Shown in pieces: positions 1 through 9,753 of a stretch of DNA of 64,000 nt. The notes below the pieces were generated by a model. It did no database searches. It was not told the DNA's origin and saw only the letters and a program-made list of their open reading frames with translations. Within the stretch, counting starts at the first letter, position 1; each line of letters begins with the position of its first letter. The position numbers and the translations under genes are program-made. Source of the stretch: Burkholderiales bacterium RIFCSPLOWO2_02_FULL_57_36 (GTDB lineage: Bacteria > Pseudomonadota > Gammaproteobacteria > Burkholderiales > Burkholderiaceae_D); the NCBI GenBank assembly GCA_001770855.1, contig MESE01000001.1, positions 62,001 through 126,000 of the forward strand. Reading direction: 5' to 3'.

Positions 1-227
1 TCACCAATCTGGACAATGGAAAAAGCGCCGTCGTCGAGATTCGGGACCGTGGACCGTATGTCGACGGCAGGATTGTCGACTTGACGCCAAAGACTGCCGA
101 GCAACTGGATATGAAGACTGAAGGCGTGGTGCCGGTGGAGGTCGTGCCGATAGAAATTCCACAGCGTGATGGAAGTATCAAATCGGCCGCTGCCGGATCC
201 GATACCGAGCAAGATAGGAAACGTTAA
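1..227 (+). CDS. rlpA: RlpA-like septal ring lytic transglycosylase, C-terminal part (5' truncated)
   Basis: The window opens inside this gene. The frame beginning at base 3 is open to a TAA at 225-227 and encodes the last 74 residues. The stretch VEIRDRGPYVDGRIVDLT is the conserved end of the double-psi beta-barrel of RlpA-like proteins, including the invariant Asp-Arg-Gly-Pro motif. Members of this family cleave naked peptidoglycan glycan strands at the division septum and are normally outer-membrane lipoproteins; the lipoprotein signal would lie upstream of the window. No SPOR domain follows the barrel, only a short polar tail (ending GSDTEQDRKR). This is therefore the short RlpA form, or a form whose SPOR domain lies N-terminal, which cannot be seen here. 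Confidence 0.85.
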   Translation, partial: TNLDNGKSAVVEIRDRGPYVDGRIVDLTPKTAEQLDMKTEGVVPVEVVPIEIPQRDGSIKSAAAGSDTEQDRKR

Positions 228-509
228 TGTCAGGCAGCATTGCAGTCAAAGAATGCCGCACGTTCCAAGTTAGACCGGAATACAAACCGGAAAGCAAGCG
301 TTCGGCCAATTCAGAATGGCGGATTATGCCTATAATAAAAACGTTTGGCCAGAACCGGGTCGATTTGGTTTTAGCGGAAACAAATTGATTGGCTGAATAC
401 TTGCCAACCAACATCGCAATGCATATCCCGCGACATGTGCCGTGCATCCCTCCGGTATATTCGAACCCCACTTTTGACAAACATAAATCGGCAATGTCGA
501 TAGCTTCAG

Positions 510-2561
510 ATGAGTGACCAGAATCGAGAACCGCCAGCCGGATTGAGTGAACACAAGGAACTGGAAATCTATCGGCGGGTTTTTTATGCGTCACCCGACT
601 ATATTGCATTCAGCCGTTTGTCGGACGGTACGTATATCGACGTCAATCCCGGTTTTGAACGCATGCTCGGGTACAAGCGGACCGAGGTGATCGGCCGCAC
701 CTCGAAGGAAGTCGGCATCTGGCCGGAATCCGATGCCGCGCAACGAACCGCCTACGTGGAACAACTGCGCAAAGATGGCCTGGTCAAGGATTATCCCGGG
801 AGGCTACGCACTTCCACCGGAAAAATAATCGACGTCGAAGCATCCGCCAATATTCTTGAGGTCGATGGCGAATTAATCCTGGTGGCGATTGTTCGCGACG
901 TGACCGAACGCAATCGCGCCGAGCATGAATTGCGCGATCGGGAGACGGCGTTGCGCCAGTTGAATGAAACGCTTGAACAACGGGTGCAGGAGCGCACGGC
1001 GCAATTGCGGGCCAGCGAAACGCGCATTCGCTCGATTTTCGAGACCAGCTATCAGTTCATGGGCCTGCTGGCGCCGGACGGCACCATGCTCGATGCCAAT
1101 CGTGCTTCGCTTGAAAGCATCAATGCGAAGCTCGAAGACGTCACGGGTCGCGCATTATGGGATACGCCGTGGTTCACCGCGACGCCTGGCATGCCCGAAA
1201 AAATTCGCGCGTCGGTGGCAGCAGTAGGGAAGGGTGAATCAGTGCGCCACGAAATCACCGTCAATCTGCCGGCCGGTGTGCGAACCTTCGATTTCTCGAT
1301 GCGGCCCATCCTCGATGCAGGCGGCAGAGTGACCGCAATCGTGCCGGAAGCAGTGGAAATCACCGAGCGCCGGCGGGCCGAAGATGCGCTGCGCCAGGCG
1401 CAGAAGATGGAAGCAGTCGGTCAGCTGACTGGCGGACTCGCGCATGACTTCAACAATCTGCTGGCCGGCATTGTCGGCAATTTGCAGCTGATGCGAGTGC
1501 GCATCGGTCAAGGCAGCACCGGTTCGTTGCCACGCTACATCGATGCCGCCGAATCGATTGCCGATCGGGCCGCGGCGCTGACGCATCGCCTGCTGGCGTT
1601 CTCCAGACGGCAGACGCTCGACCCGAAGATAACCAATGTCAACCGGCTGGTGGCTTCAATGCGCGAGCTGATCCAGCGTACCGTCGGGCCGGGGGTACAG
1701 GTCCATACGGAGTTGGCAGCCGATGCGTGGAATACCATGTGCGATGCGCATCAGTTGGAAAGCGCGCTTCTCAATTTGGCCATCAATGCGCGCGATGCGA
1801 TGCCGAACGGCGGGCGGCTGACAATCGAAACCACCAACTCGATTCTCTATCAAGCACAAGCCGCTACGCAGGAGGGCGTATCACCCGGCCGGTATGTGAC
1901 GATCAGCGTCACCGACAGCGGAACCGGAATGCCTCCAGAAGTAATGGCACGTGCATTCGATCCATTTTTCACGACCAAGCCGATCGGCCAAGGCACGGGA
2001 TTGGGGTTGTCGATGATTTTCGGATTCATCAAGCAGTCGGGCGGTTATGTGCGGCTTCATTCGGAGCCGGGCGTGGGAACGACTGTGCGCATCGACTTGC
2101 CGATGCACGGCGGCGAGGCGCAAATTGACAAAAGCGAAAGAAAGACCGCGACAGCGGTGTCGGCCGCCGCAAGCGCGACGGTGCTGCTGGTGGACGATGA
2201 AGCGCCGCTGCGCATGCTGCTTGCGGAAATTCTGAGCGGCGCCGGTTATGCCGTCATAGAAGCGGCGGACGGGCGTGAAGGCTTGAAAATATTGCAGTCA
2301 CCGCAGCACATCGATTTGCTTGTCAGCGACGTCGGCTTGCCGGGCAACATGAACGGGCGGCAAATGGCCGATGCGGCAAGAGTATTGCGTCCCGGCCTGA
2401 AAGTGATATTCATCACAGGCTATGCGGAACATGCCGCACTTGGAAACGGGCAGCTTGATACTGGCATGCAGGTCATGACCAAACCTTTTGCGCTGGATAC
2501 ATTCATGGCCAAGGTCTCGGAAAGCCTCGACGCTGGCGCGGTTTCCCAATTCACGGGATAA
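510..2561 (+). CDS. PAS-containing hybrid sensor histidine kinase with C-terminal receiver domain
   Basis: A 683-residue signalling protein with no predicted membrane segment, so probably a cytoplasmic sensor. Order of domains: PAS/PAC (about 20-135), a short coiled coil, a second PAS (about 170-295), HisKA with the H-box GGLAHDFNNLLAG (phospho-acceptor His312), HATPase with N-box LLNLAINARDAMP, G1 DSGTGMP and G2 GQGTGLGLS, and a receiver domain (about 560-675) with the phospho-acceptor Asp607 in VSDVGLPG. The HDFNN-type H-box belongs to the hybrid kinase family whose receiver often acts in cis to control phosphate flow. There is no output domain and no adjacent stand-alone regulator, so the downstream partner is unknown. 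The ATG at 510 lacks a strong ribosome-binding site. The gene converges with the GGDEF-EAL gene, leaving only 29 bp between stops. Confidence 0.9.
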   Translation: MSDQNREPPAGLSEHKELEIYRRVFYASPDYIAFSRLSDGTYIDVNPGFERMLGYKRTEVIGRTSKEVGIWPESDAAQRTAYVEQLRKDGLVKDYPGRLRTSTGKIIDVEASANILEVDGELILVAIVRDVTERNRAEHELRDRETALRQLNETLEQRVQERTAQLRASETRIRSIFETSYQFMGLLAPDGTMLDANRASLESINAKLEDVTGRALWDTPWFTATPGMPEKIRASVAAVGKGESVRHEITVNLPAGVRTFDFSMRPILDAGGRVTAIVPEAVEITERRRAEDALRQAQKMEAVGQLTGGLAHDFNNLLAGIVGNLQLMRVRIGQGSTGSLPRYIDAAESIADRAAALTHRLLAFSRRQTLDPKITNVNRLVASMRELIQRTVGPGVQVHTELAADAWNTMCDAHQLESALLNLAINARDAMPNGGRLTIETTNSILYQAQAATQEGVSPGRYVTISVTDSGTGMPPEVMARAFDPFFTTKPIGQGTGLGLSMIFGFIKQSGGYVRLHSEPGVGTTVRIDLPMHGGEAQIDKSERKTATAVSAAASATVLLVDDEAPLRMLLAEILSGAGYAVIEAADGREGLKILQSPQHIDLLVSDVGLPGNMNGRQMADAARVLRPGLKVIFITGYAEHAALGNGQLDTGMQVMTKPFALDTFMAKVSESLDAGAVSQFTG

Positions 2562-2590
2562 AACGGCGGCAAGATGGCCGATCGTTGTGG

Positions 2591-5500
2591 TCAGGATTCC
2601 GGGTCCGGCGGATTCCGGGTCTGGGTTACGTGTTCGCCGAAGAAAACCGCAAAATCATTGGCCGCAATCGGTTTGCTGAAATAATATCCCTGCATTTCGT
2701 CACAGGCATGATCGCGCAGAAAGTCGGCTTGTTCAATCGTCTCAACGCCTTCGGCCACGACCGTCAGGCTGAGTGTCTTGCCCATCGCAATGATGGCTTC
2801 GGTGATGGCCTTGTCGCCGGGATTGGTGGCGAGGTCGCGAATGAACGACCGGTCCACCTTGAGCGTGTCGATCGGAAAATTCTTGAGCTGGCCCAACGAG
2901 GAGTAGCCGGTGCCGAAGTCATCGATCGCCAGCCGCACGCCCATTTGCTTGATCGCGGTCAGCAGCTTGACTGCCTGTTCCGGGTTATGGACCACCATCC
3001 CTTCGGTGATTTCCAGTTCCAGCAGCTGCGGGTCCATGCCGGTATCGCGCAACACCGCGGCGATGTCATGCAGCAGATGCGGATCGGCGAACTGGCGCAC
3101 CGACAAATTGACCGCCATGCAGATCGGCGGCAATCCCTGGCGTTGCCACGCGACGTTTTGCGCGCAGGCGGTGTGCAACACCCACTTGCCGATCGGCACG
3201 ATCAAGCCGGTTTCTTCCGCGACTGGTATGAATTGGATTGGCGATACGCTGCCAAGCGCGGCATTTTGCCAGCGTAGCAATGCTTCCGCTCCGGTAATCG
3301 TGCCTTTTTTCAGGTCCAGCTTGGCTTGATAATGCACTGTAAATTCGTGCCGTTCCATCGCATGCCGCAGATTGGCCTCCAGCGTCAGGCGTTCCAGCGA
3401 TTGCGTCTTGATCTCTTTCGAATAGAACTGGAAATTGTTCTTGCCTTCTTCCTTGGCAAAGTACATTGCAATATCAGCGTTCTTCATCAGCGCTTGTTCG
3501 TCCGCGCCGTCCAACGGGTACATCGCAATGCCGATACTGGCGGTCACTCGACATTCCTGATCCATTAAAATCACCGGCTGGATTGCCGCGTCCAGTAATT
3601 TGCGCGCGACGATGGCAGCCTGGTTCGGCTCGTGCATTTCCTGCACCAACACCACGAATTCATCGCCGCCAAGGCGAGCAATCACATCGCTGGCGCGCAA
3701 GGCTTGCTTGAACCGGGCGGTAATTTCTTTCAACAAGGCGTCGCCGGCCTCATGCCCAAGCGTATCGTTGATGAACTTGAAGCGATCCAGGTCGATGAAC
3801 AGTACCGCGAAACTGCGATGATACCGTTGCGCCGTCGCGATGGCGCCGTTCAACAGATGGCTGAACAGCACCCGATTGGGCAGGCCGGTCAAGCCGTCAT
3901 GCGTGGCCAGATACTGGATGCGCTCCTCGGCGATTTTCTGGTCGGTAATTTCGCGCGACACGCCGTGATAGGCGATGACGCAGCCGTTCCGGTCAAGCAC
4001 CGGTTCGCCGCTGACGCTGATGTAGTAGGGTTGGCCGTCCTCGAGCAGGCGGTACATGATGATGTCGCGAAACGACTTGCGCGATTCGATGATTTCCCGG
4101 TGGGCGTCCCATCCTCCTTCGTGTTGAATCTCAAAACCGGTTTCCCAGGCACGCTTGCCCAGCAACATATGCTTGATCTCGTCCTTGTTCGCATGCCGGC
4201 TTTCCATGCGCGTGAAGCGCAATTCAGCATCCTGCTCCCAATACCAATCCGACGACAGGTTGGTTAGCGCTCGAAAGCGCTCTTCACTTTCCAGTACGAT
4301 TTTTTCCGCCTGTTTGCGTTGCAGGAACTGGCCGAACTGGCTGCAGATCACGCCGACGTTCTGCAGCAGCCGTTCATCGGGTTCGCGAATCGTCGAGTTG
4401 GAAAATGAAAGCGCCGCAACCGTCTTGCCGTCAGAGACAATGGGCACGTAAAAGGCGGCGAGTTGGTCCGTATCGGACATGACATAGGCGCCTGCCTTGG
4501 ACATGAAGCTTGCGTTCTTCCTCACGTCGGCAATCCAATTCGGCTTGCCCAGATCCCAGACGCTTTTCAAATAGCTCTCTGCGGTGACGGTCAGATTTCC
4601 TATCTTGTCCTTGTAGTATTCCTGTGCTTTAGTCGACATATTCACATTGGCCCAGCCCGAATCCAGCCGCAGCGTGCCTGGTTCTGCGCCAGGCACCCAG
4701 TAGCCGCCGGATTCCCAGTTCTCCGATTCGCAGATATTTTTAATGATCATATGCGCCGCGCGGCGTATGCTGGGGGCCTCGGCAAGGCCGAGCGTGACCT
4801 TGTGCTCCAGCGCCAGCAATCGTTCGTCCCGCTTGCGCTTGGTGATGTCGCGCATGATGCCGCGAAAACCGACGGGCTGACCGGCACTGCCGAGGATGAG
4901 CTGAACGGAACCCTCGACTTGAACAGGGCTGCCGTTTTTGTGCACGTATTCCCATTCCTGGTTTTGCTGGGACACGCCGGTACGATACACTTCGTTGAAC
5001 ACTTTGTAGACGACGGCGGCCATCTCCGGCGTCTGGGTCTGGCGGTTGTCCCCGTCTGGCGTCTCGTCAGGGGTATATCCGATGATGCGATAGAACGCGG
5101 GATTGCGCAAAACCGGCTTGCCTGCCAAATCGACTTCATAATAGGCGTCGTCGATACTTTCCAAAATACTGCGGTATTTTTCCTCGCTCTCGCGCAATGC
5201 GCTTTCCATTTGACGCCGCATGGTTACGTTGCGAAAGATGCCGCGAAACCCGACAGGAACCCCGTTGTCATTCGCGACGAGTTGAATCGAGCCTTCAATC
5301 TGCACCGTGCTGCCATCTCTGTGCAGGTATTGCCAGTCCTGGCTTTGCTTGGGTATGCCGGTATGGTAAACTTCGTTGAATGCATCCCTGGTTGCCCTGG
5401 CCATTTCCTCGGTTTGAAAGTCGCGGTTGGTCTTGCCCATCACCTCGTCGTGCGCATAACCGAGCATGCGTGAAAACACGGGATTCAGGACGAGATGCGT

Positions 5501-6520
5501 TCCTTTCAAATCGACTTCGAAATAAGCATCTTCTATACCCTCGAAAATGCGCCGGTACTTTTCTTCGCTCTCTCGCAATGCACGTTCCATTTCCCGGCGC
5601 ACCGTCACATCGCGCAAGATGCCGCGAAAGCCGCGTTTTTCACCGCCCGAGTCCTTGATCAGATGCACCGAGCCTTCCACTCGTCTGTGGCTGCCGTCCT
5701 TGCGGATCATTTCCCAGTCCATGCTTAGATTGGGGCTGCCGGTACGGAACACCTCGTTGAATGTCGCAAGCACTGCATCCGCCTGCTCTGGCGCTATAAA
5801 TTTCCGGTAACTCAATCCGCTCAGCTCGGTGGGTAAATATCCCAGCAGGCGGCACATCGCGGAGTTCTGGAACGATAGATCGCCTCTTAAATTGGTTTCA
5901 TAATACGTATCCTCAATGCCTTCGAGGACTGCGCGATATCTTTCCTCGCTGGCGCGCAATGCCGTTTCGGCGCGCTCGCGTTCGGCTTCGCGTTCAAAGT
6001 TGTTCAGCCCGAAGGAAACGTTGTGGGCCATGCGTTGGAGTAATTGAATCGTTTCAGCGTCGAAGGCATTTTTTTGACCGGAATAGAACAGCAACACCCC
6101 GATCGCTCGTCCTGCATGCATCAAGGGCACCGCTGCGGCGGAGGCAATGCCGGAATTTTCCGCGGCGTCGTGCCAGTGCCGTGTGCGTCCGTCCGCGAGG
6201 AAGTCATTGCTGATGCAGGAATCAAGCGTTCGAAAAGCCGTGCCCGCCACACCGAGGCCTTCTATTGTCGCCTCGTCAACCGAAATCCGGGTATTGCGCA
6301 TCCGGTGAGCGCCCTTGCCGGCCACCGCTGCGATTTCGATCCATGCCGTGTCGGCATCGGGAATTCCTACCGCGATGGTCAGGAATTTTCCACCGATTGT
6401 GGCGGCGTCGCACACTCGCTGATACAGTTCCTGCGCCGTATTGGCATGCAGGATCGCTTCGTTGGTTGCGCCAAGCACTGCATACATGATCGCGTGCTGT
6501 TCGAATACTTTAGTGCCCAA
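2591..6520 (-). CDS. GAF / triple PAS / GAF / PAS / GGDEF / EAL cyclic-di-GMP protein
   Basis: A 1309-residue soluble multi-sensor protein that may both make and degrade cyclic-di-GMP. Domains in order: GAF (about 15-180), three consecutive PAS/PAC modules (about 195-565), a second GAF (about 575-720), a fourth PAS (about 735-860), GGDEF (about 865-1030; intact motif GGDEF at 951-955 in RLGGDEFVV) and EAL (about 1040-1290; EAL at 1079-1081, then ELEITEG, DDFGTGYSS, KVDRSF, VVAEGVET). All catalytic signatures of both halves look intact. The three PAS copies are strikingly alike, sharing openings such as LRESEEKYR and closings such as GFRGI.R.VT, so they arose by internal duplication. The gene lies 152 bp downstream of the coiled-coil/AsmA gene on the same strand and ends close to the convergent hybrid kinase. 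Confidence 0.93.
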   Translation of the reverse strand: MGTKVFEQHAIMYAVLGATNEAILHANTAQELYQRVCDAATIGGKFLTIAVGIPDADTAWIEIAAVAGKGAHRMRNTRISVDEATIEGLGVAGTAFRTLDSCISNDFLADGRTRHWHDAAENSGIASAAAVPLMHAGRAIGVLLFYSGQKNAFDAETIQLLQRMAHNVSFGLNNFEREAERERAETALRASEERYRAVLEGIEDTYYETNLRGDLSFQNSAMCRLLGYLPTELSGLSYRKFIAPEQADAVLATFNEVFRTGSPNLSMDWEMIRKDGSHRRVEGSVHLIKDSGGEKRGFRGILRDVTVRREMERALRESEEKYRRIFEGIEDAYFEVDLKGTHLVLNPVFSRMLGYAHDEVMGKTNRDFQTEEMARATRDAFNEVYHTGIPKQSQDWQYLHRDGSTVQIEGSIQLVANDNGVPVGFRGIFRNVTMRRQMESALRESEEKYRSILESIDDAYYEVDLAGKPVLRNPAFYRIIGYTPDETPDGDNRQTQTPEMAAVVYKVFNEVYRTGVSQQNQEWEYVHKNGSPVQVEGSVQLILGSAGQPVGFRGIMRDITKRKRDERLLALEHKVTLGLAEAPSIRRAAHMIIKNICESENWESGGYWVPGAEPGTLRLDSGWANVNMSTKAQEYYKDKIGNLTVTAESYLKSVWDLGKPNWIADVRKNASFMSKAGAYVMSDTDQLAAFYVPIVSDGKTVAALSFSNSTIREPDERLLQNVGVICSQFGQFLQRKQAEKIVLESEERFRALTNLSSDWYWEQDAELRFTRMESRHANKDEIKHMLLGKRAWETGFEIQHEGGWDAHREIIESRKSFRDIIMYRLLEDGQPYYISVSGEPVLDRNGCVIAYHGVSREITDQKIAEERIQYLATHDGLTGLPNRVLFSHLLNGAIATAQRYHRSFAVLFIDLDRFKFINDTLGHEAGDALLKEITARFKQALRASDVIARLGGDEFVVLVQEMHEPNQAAIVARKLLDAAIQPVILMDQECRVTASIGIAMYPLDGADEQALMKNADIAMYFAKEEGKNNFQFYSKEIKTQSLERLTLEANLRHAMERHEFTVHYQAKLDLKKGTITGAEALLRWQNAALGSVSPIQFIPVAEETGLIVPIGKWVLHTACAQNVAWQRQGLPPICMAVNLSVRQFADPHLLHDIAAVLRDTGMDPQLLELEITEGMVVHNPEQAVKLLTAIKQMGVRLAIDDFGTGYSSLGQLKNFPIDTLKVDRSFIRDLATNPGDKAITEAIIAMGKTLSLTVVAEGVETIEQADFLRDHACDEMQGYYFSKPIAANDFAVFFGEHVTQTRNPPDPES

Positions 6521-6672
6521 GGTGTTCTACCTTCAGTTTCCGGCGGCTGACCGTATAGAGATTGTAGGTGATTGTCCGGCGCTATGGTTATTCTGCAGCG
6601 AGCGTGTCCGTTTCTTGCGACGGGGCAGATCACGGTCCGGTGAAATCGTCGGGGTATGCGCTTCACACCCTG

Positions 6673-9600
6673 TTATCGATTGAACTGCGGCTCCTTTAGC
6701 GTACCTGCCACGACCAGGTTGCTGCGGGTCTGCTGCATGGAAGACTTGAGTTCGACCGTAAACTGGCCGCTCAAATTTTCCGCTGCATCCATGTCGGCCT
6801 TGCCTTTGACGGTCAGCAGCCCGGCGCCCACATATACCTTTTGCAATTGGATCTTTCCGTCCTCTTGAACGAAAGTGCCGGTGAGTTCGGTAAACGAAGA
6901 TTTTCCGGCGCTATTGGTGCTGCGCATGAGCTTTGCAAAATCGACACCGAGCAGGGTGCCATTCTGAACGGCGAACAGCCCTTCGACGCGCGGTTCGGCA
7001 AACAGTTTGTCAGCATGCGCGGCTTGAAGGGCGTAGGTCGCGTTGCCTTCAAGCTTGCCGCTTTGCAGCAGTCCGGGTGCAAATTGGGAGGCGTCTATCA
7101 GCTTTGCATGCACGTCGCCTTTTAGGCTCCAGCTTGTTCCCCACTGAAGTTTCGCGGTGCCGCCGACTATGCCGTCGTAAAAGCGTCCGTTGAAATCCGT
7201 AATCGCGATTTCATTGCGGCGCGCCGTTCCTTTGGCAGTGAATCCATCCAGCGTGAGCGTGGAGCCGAACGGAATTTCAAATGCGTCTGCGCTCAATTCG
7301 AAATGCACGGATTCGCTGGCGGGCCGTAGTTGTATAACGGTTTTCTTGTCGAGAGAATCGACAGTGATTTTTTGCCATGAACCATCCGCGCCGATATCGG
7401 CGGAAGCACTGAATGGAGACAGGCTGATATTGCGTGAATTCAGTTTGGCATTGGTTACGCTGACCCGGCCAACCGTGAAATTCCGCTGTTGCGTGCGACC
7501 GAACAGCAGCCATTCCAGGGCCTGTTCATTGAACACCGGCGATTGCAGTTCAATCGACTTTAAGGCTATATTGTCGCTGAACAGGCTGCCCAACTCCGTG
7601 GTTGCCTTGATGCGGGGCGCCGTGATCTGCGATTGCGCGCCGATTGATACGTCCTCAAGGCGCCAGTGCGGCCGCGGCAGCAATGACAACTGCACCTTGC
7701 CGATCTTCACCGGTTGCTGAAACTGCGCAGCCGCCGCTTTTTCGAACAATGCGGTCTGGCTGTCGAATGCGATTACATGGATCAGACCGACGCCAAGCAC
7801 GGCCGATAAGAGCAGTGTCACCGCTACAGGTTTGCCCCATTTGACCGGCCTCCTGTAAGTCTTTTCTCTTCTTCCGAAGAAGGATGTTTTTTCGTCATCC
7901 GGTTCGATCGCTTCATGGACGTCCCGCTCTTCGTCCTCGCGCGTTACGTATTCAATCCGCTCCTCTTCATCCTGCTCCGTCGCGTCATCGATATCGGGAT
8001 CAGCTTGTGGTTCCGGCGCGGGCGACGATTTTTTCTTTCCGGCCTTGCGCGCCTTTTCTTGCTCGGCCTCGCGTTGCCACTGCTCCACTTCCTGTTTCGC
8101 CCGCACCTCCGCCGCGTGCCGCGCCTCGCTCCGCTCCCGTTCCCGGCGAGCTTGATCTTCCTTGTCCTTTTTCGCCTTTGCCCCGGCCTTGCGCTGTGCA
8201 ACCTCTTCTATATTCCGCCGTGCCTTCTTTTCCTTCTCGCGCGCCACCTCTTCGGCTTGCTGTCTTGCCAATTCCTCGAACTCACGATGAATTGCCTCGT
8301 CGATGTTCTGGTCTACCAACGATTCTGCTTCGCGCCGGGATTTTTCTTCGTCGTCTTGCCGAGCCCGTTCCTCGGCGTCCCGCCGAGCTTGCTCTTCCGC
8401 TTCGTATCTGGTTTGTTTTTCGGCCTTGCGGCGCTCCGCTTCTTCCGCTTCCTTTCGAGCCTGCGCCTCGGCCTCCGCCGTGTGCCGGACTTCCTCCAGC
8501 TCGATGCGCGTCTGCTCCTCCGCCAGCCTCAGCGCCTCTACTTCGGCATTTTTCCTTGCTTGCTCCTCGGCTTCAAGGCGCGCCCGCTCTTCTGCTTCTT
8601 TCTTTGCACGGACTTCAGCGTCGCGTTTCGCCCTGTGTTCCACCGCCAGCTTGCGCCGCCGCTCTTCCGCTTCCTGTTTGGCCTGTTCCTCGGCTTCGCG
8701 GCGCGCCGCTTCTTCCGTCTCTTTTCGTGCCTGAGCGTCGGCCTCCGCCGTGCGCCGGACTTCCTCCAGCTCGATGCGCGCCTGCTCCTCCGCCAGTCGC
8801 AGCGCCTCTACTTCGGCGTTCCTTCTTGCCTGTTCTTCCGCATCGCGCCTTGCCTGTTCCAAAGCATCCTTGGCGGCATGTTGTTGCGCAGCCAGGCGTG
8901 CCTGCTCTTCCGCTTCCTTGCGCGCCCGCTCTTCCTCCTGGCGGCGCATCCGATCTTCTTCCTCTTTTTTCGACTGTTGTTCGGCTGCGCGCCGGAATTC
9001 GTCCTCGGCATCCCGCTGTTCTTTCGCGGCGGCTTCAAGCCGGGATTTCTCTATTGCCGCTTGCCTGGCCTGTTCCTCGGCTTCCTGTTGTCGCCGTTCT
9101 TCTACTTCCTTATTCTTCTGCAGTTCGGCCGCACGTTTCGCAGCTTCCTCGGCGTCGCGACGAGTTTGTTCTTCCTCTTGCCGCCGCGCTTCGTCTTCAA
9201 GCGCCTGTATTGCACGCGCTTCCGACTCTTGCCGGGCACTTTCCTGAGCGGCTTTCATCGCTCTCTGTTGTGCCGCACGCCTGGCTTGTTCTTCCTCTTT
9301 CCGGAGCGCCTGTTCTTCTTCCGCGAGGCGTTCGCGTTCCTGCTGTTCCCGTTCAAGCCGTTCATAGGTGGCGACTTCGGCCTGTGCACGTGCTTCCAGT
9401 TGCATGAGCAAGGCTTGGTTAATCCGGGTCTTTTGTCCTGGCGCGCGCGTCGACTTCGGGGGCGACGGGAGAATCGTGGAGAAGTCGAGCGTGTCGGCTT
9501 CAAGTGTCGGCGCCGCGAATTCGCGGATGTAATCGTCGGCGCTGAGTTTGCTCAAAGCTGCACGGAGCTTCGCTTCGGATAAGCTGCCGATCTTGTCGAG

Positions 9601-9732
9601 CAATTCGTCGAGGGACGCTTTTCCGTCTACCTCTTTGAGCACGGCGCGAAGATCACGCGACAGCGCACGGGTTTTCCCAACCGCTTCGCCTACGCCTTTT
9701 GCAGTTTTAGTGAAGACAATTTTATTATCCAT
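6673..9732 (-). CDS. Large envelope protein: small N-terminal domain, long charged coiled coil, one membrane helix, AsmA-like C-terminal domain
   Basis: A 1019-residue protein of unusual architecture. Residues about 1-75 form a compact domain (opening MDNKIVFTKTAKG) that recurs at the start of the protein at 51517-51990. Residues about 110-610 are an almost uninterrupted Ala/Arg/Glu/Gln helix with TolA-like heptads (many EEQARR-type repeats). A single hydrophobic helix (PVAVTLLLSAVLGVGLIHVI, about 640-660) follows. The remaining 350 residues resemble the AsmA family (short beta-strand repeats with VKIGKVQLSLLPRP and a final FTELTGTF / VKGKADMD section). AsmA proteins are linked to outer-membrane lipid transport or assembly. 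By the position of the helix, the coiled coil would be cytoplasmic and the AsmA part periplasmic. The opposite strand is open over the coiled coil; that is a codon-bias artefact. Function is unassigned. Confidence 0.85.
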   Translation of the reverse strand: MDNKIVFTKTAKGVGEAVGKTRALSRDLRAVLKEVDGKASLDELLDKIGSLSEAKLRAALSKLSADDYIREFAAPTLEADTLDFSTILPSPPKSTRAPGQKTRINQALLMQLEARAQAEVATYERLEREQQERERLAEEEQALRKEEEQARRAAQQRAMKAAQESARQESEARAIQALEDEARRQEEEQTRRDAEEAAKRAAELQKNKEVEERRQQEAEEQARQAAIEKSRLEAAAKEQRDAEDEFRRAAEQQSKKEEEDRMRRQEEERARKEAEEQARLAAQQHAAKDALEQARRDAEEQARRNAEVEALRLAEEQARIELEEVRRTAEADAQARKETEEAARREAEEQAKQEAEERRRKLAVEHRAKRDAEVRAKKEAEERARLEAEEQARKNAEVEALRLAEEQTRIELEEVRHTAEAEAQARKEAEEAERRKAEKQTRYEAEEQARRDAEERARQDDEEKSRREAESLVDQNIDEAIHREFEELARQQAEEVAREKEKKARRNIEEVAQRKAGAKAKKDKEDQARRERERSEARHAAEVRAKQEVEQWQREAEQEKARKAGKKKSSPAPEPQADPDIDDATEQDEEERIEYVTREDEERDVHEAIEPDDEKTSFFGRREKTYRRPVKWGKPVAVTLLLSAVLGVGLIHVIAFDSQTALFEKAAAAQFQQPVKIGKVQLSLLPRPHWRLEDVSIGAQSQITAPRIKATTELGSLFSDNIALKSIELQSPVFNEQALEWLLFGRTQQRNFTVGRVSVTNAKLNSRNISLSPFSASADIGADGSWQKITVDSLDKKTVIQLRPASESVHFELSADAFEIPFGSTLTLDGFTAKGTARRNEIAITDFNGRFYDGIVGGTAKLQWGTSWSLKGDVHAKLIDASQFAPGLLQSGKLEGNATYALQAAHADKLFAEPRVEGLFAVQNGTLLGVDFAKLMRSTNSAGKSSFTELTGTFVQEDGKIQLQKVYVGAGLLTVKGKADMDAAENLSGQFTVELKSSMQQTRSNLVVAGTLKEPQFNR
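8461..8820 (-). repeat. Near-identical 90-bp segment repeated 270 bp apart inside the coiled-coil coding region
   Basis: Bases about 8461-8550 and 8731-8820 are almost the same, offset by exactly 270 bp (90 codons). The encoded segments (EALRLAEEQ.RIELEEVR.T and following) differ at only a few residues. This indicates in-frame duplication within the coiled coil of the AsmA-fusion gene and a place where length could vary between strains. Confidence 0.7.
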
Positions 9733-9753
9733 ACTGTCTCGGTTACGGAGAAT

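Noticed and set aside
4463..5473. 336-codon plus-strand frame
   Set aside because: Antisense shadow of the PAS repeats in the GGDEF-EAL gene; no starts with ribosome-binding site and no recognisable product.
7884..9582. Two long plus-strand open frames (507 and 555 codons) opposite the coiled-coil gene
   Set aside because: They are antisense to GCG/GAG/CGC-rich coiled-coil codons; products are Leu/Pro/Arg/Phe-rich without domains, and the minus-strand frame has clear domain homology.
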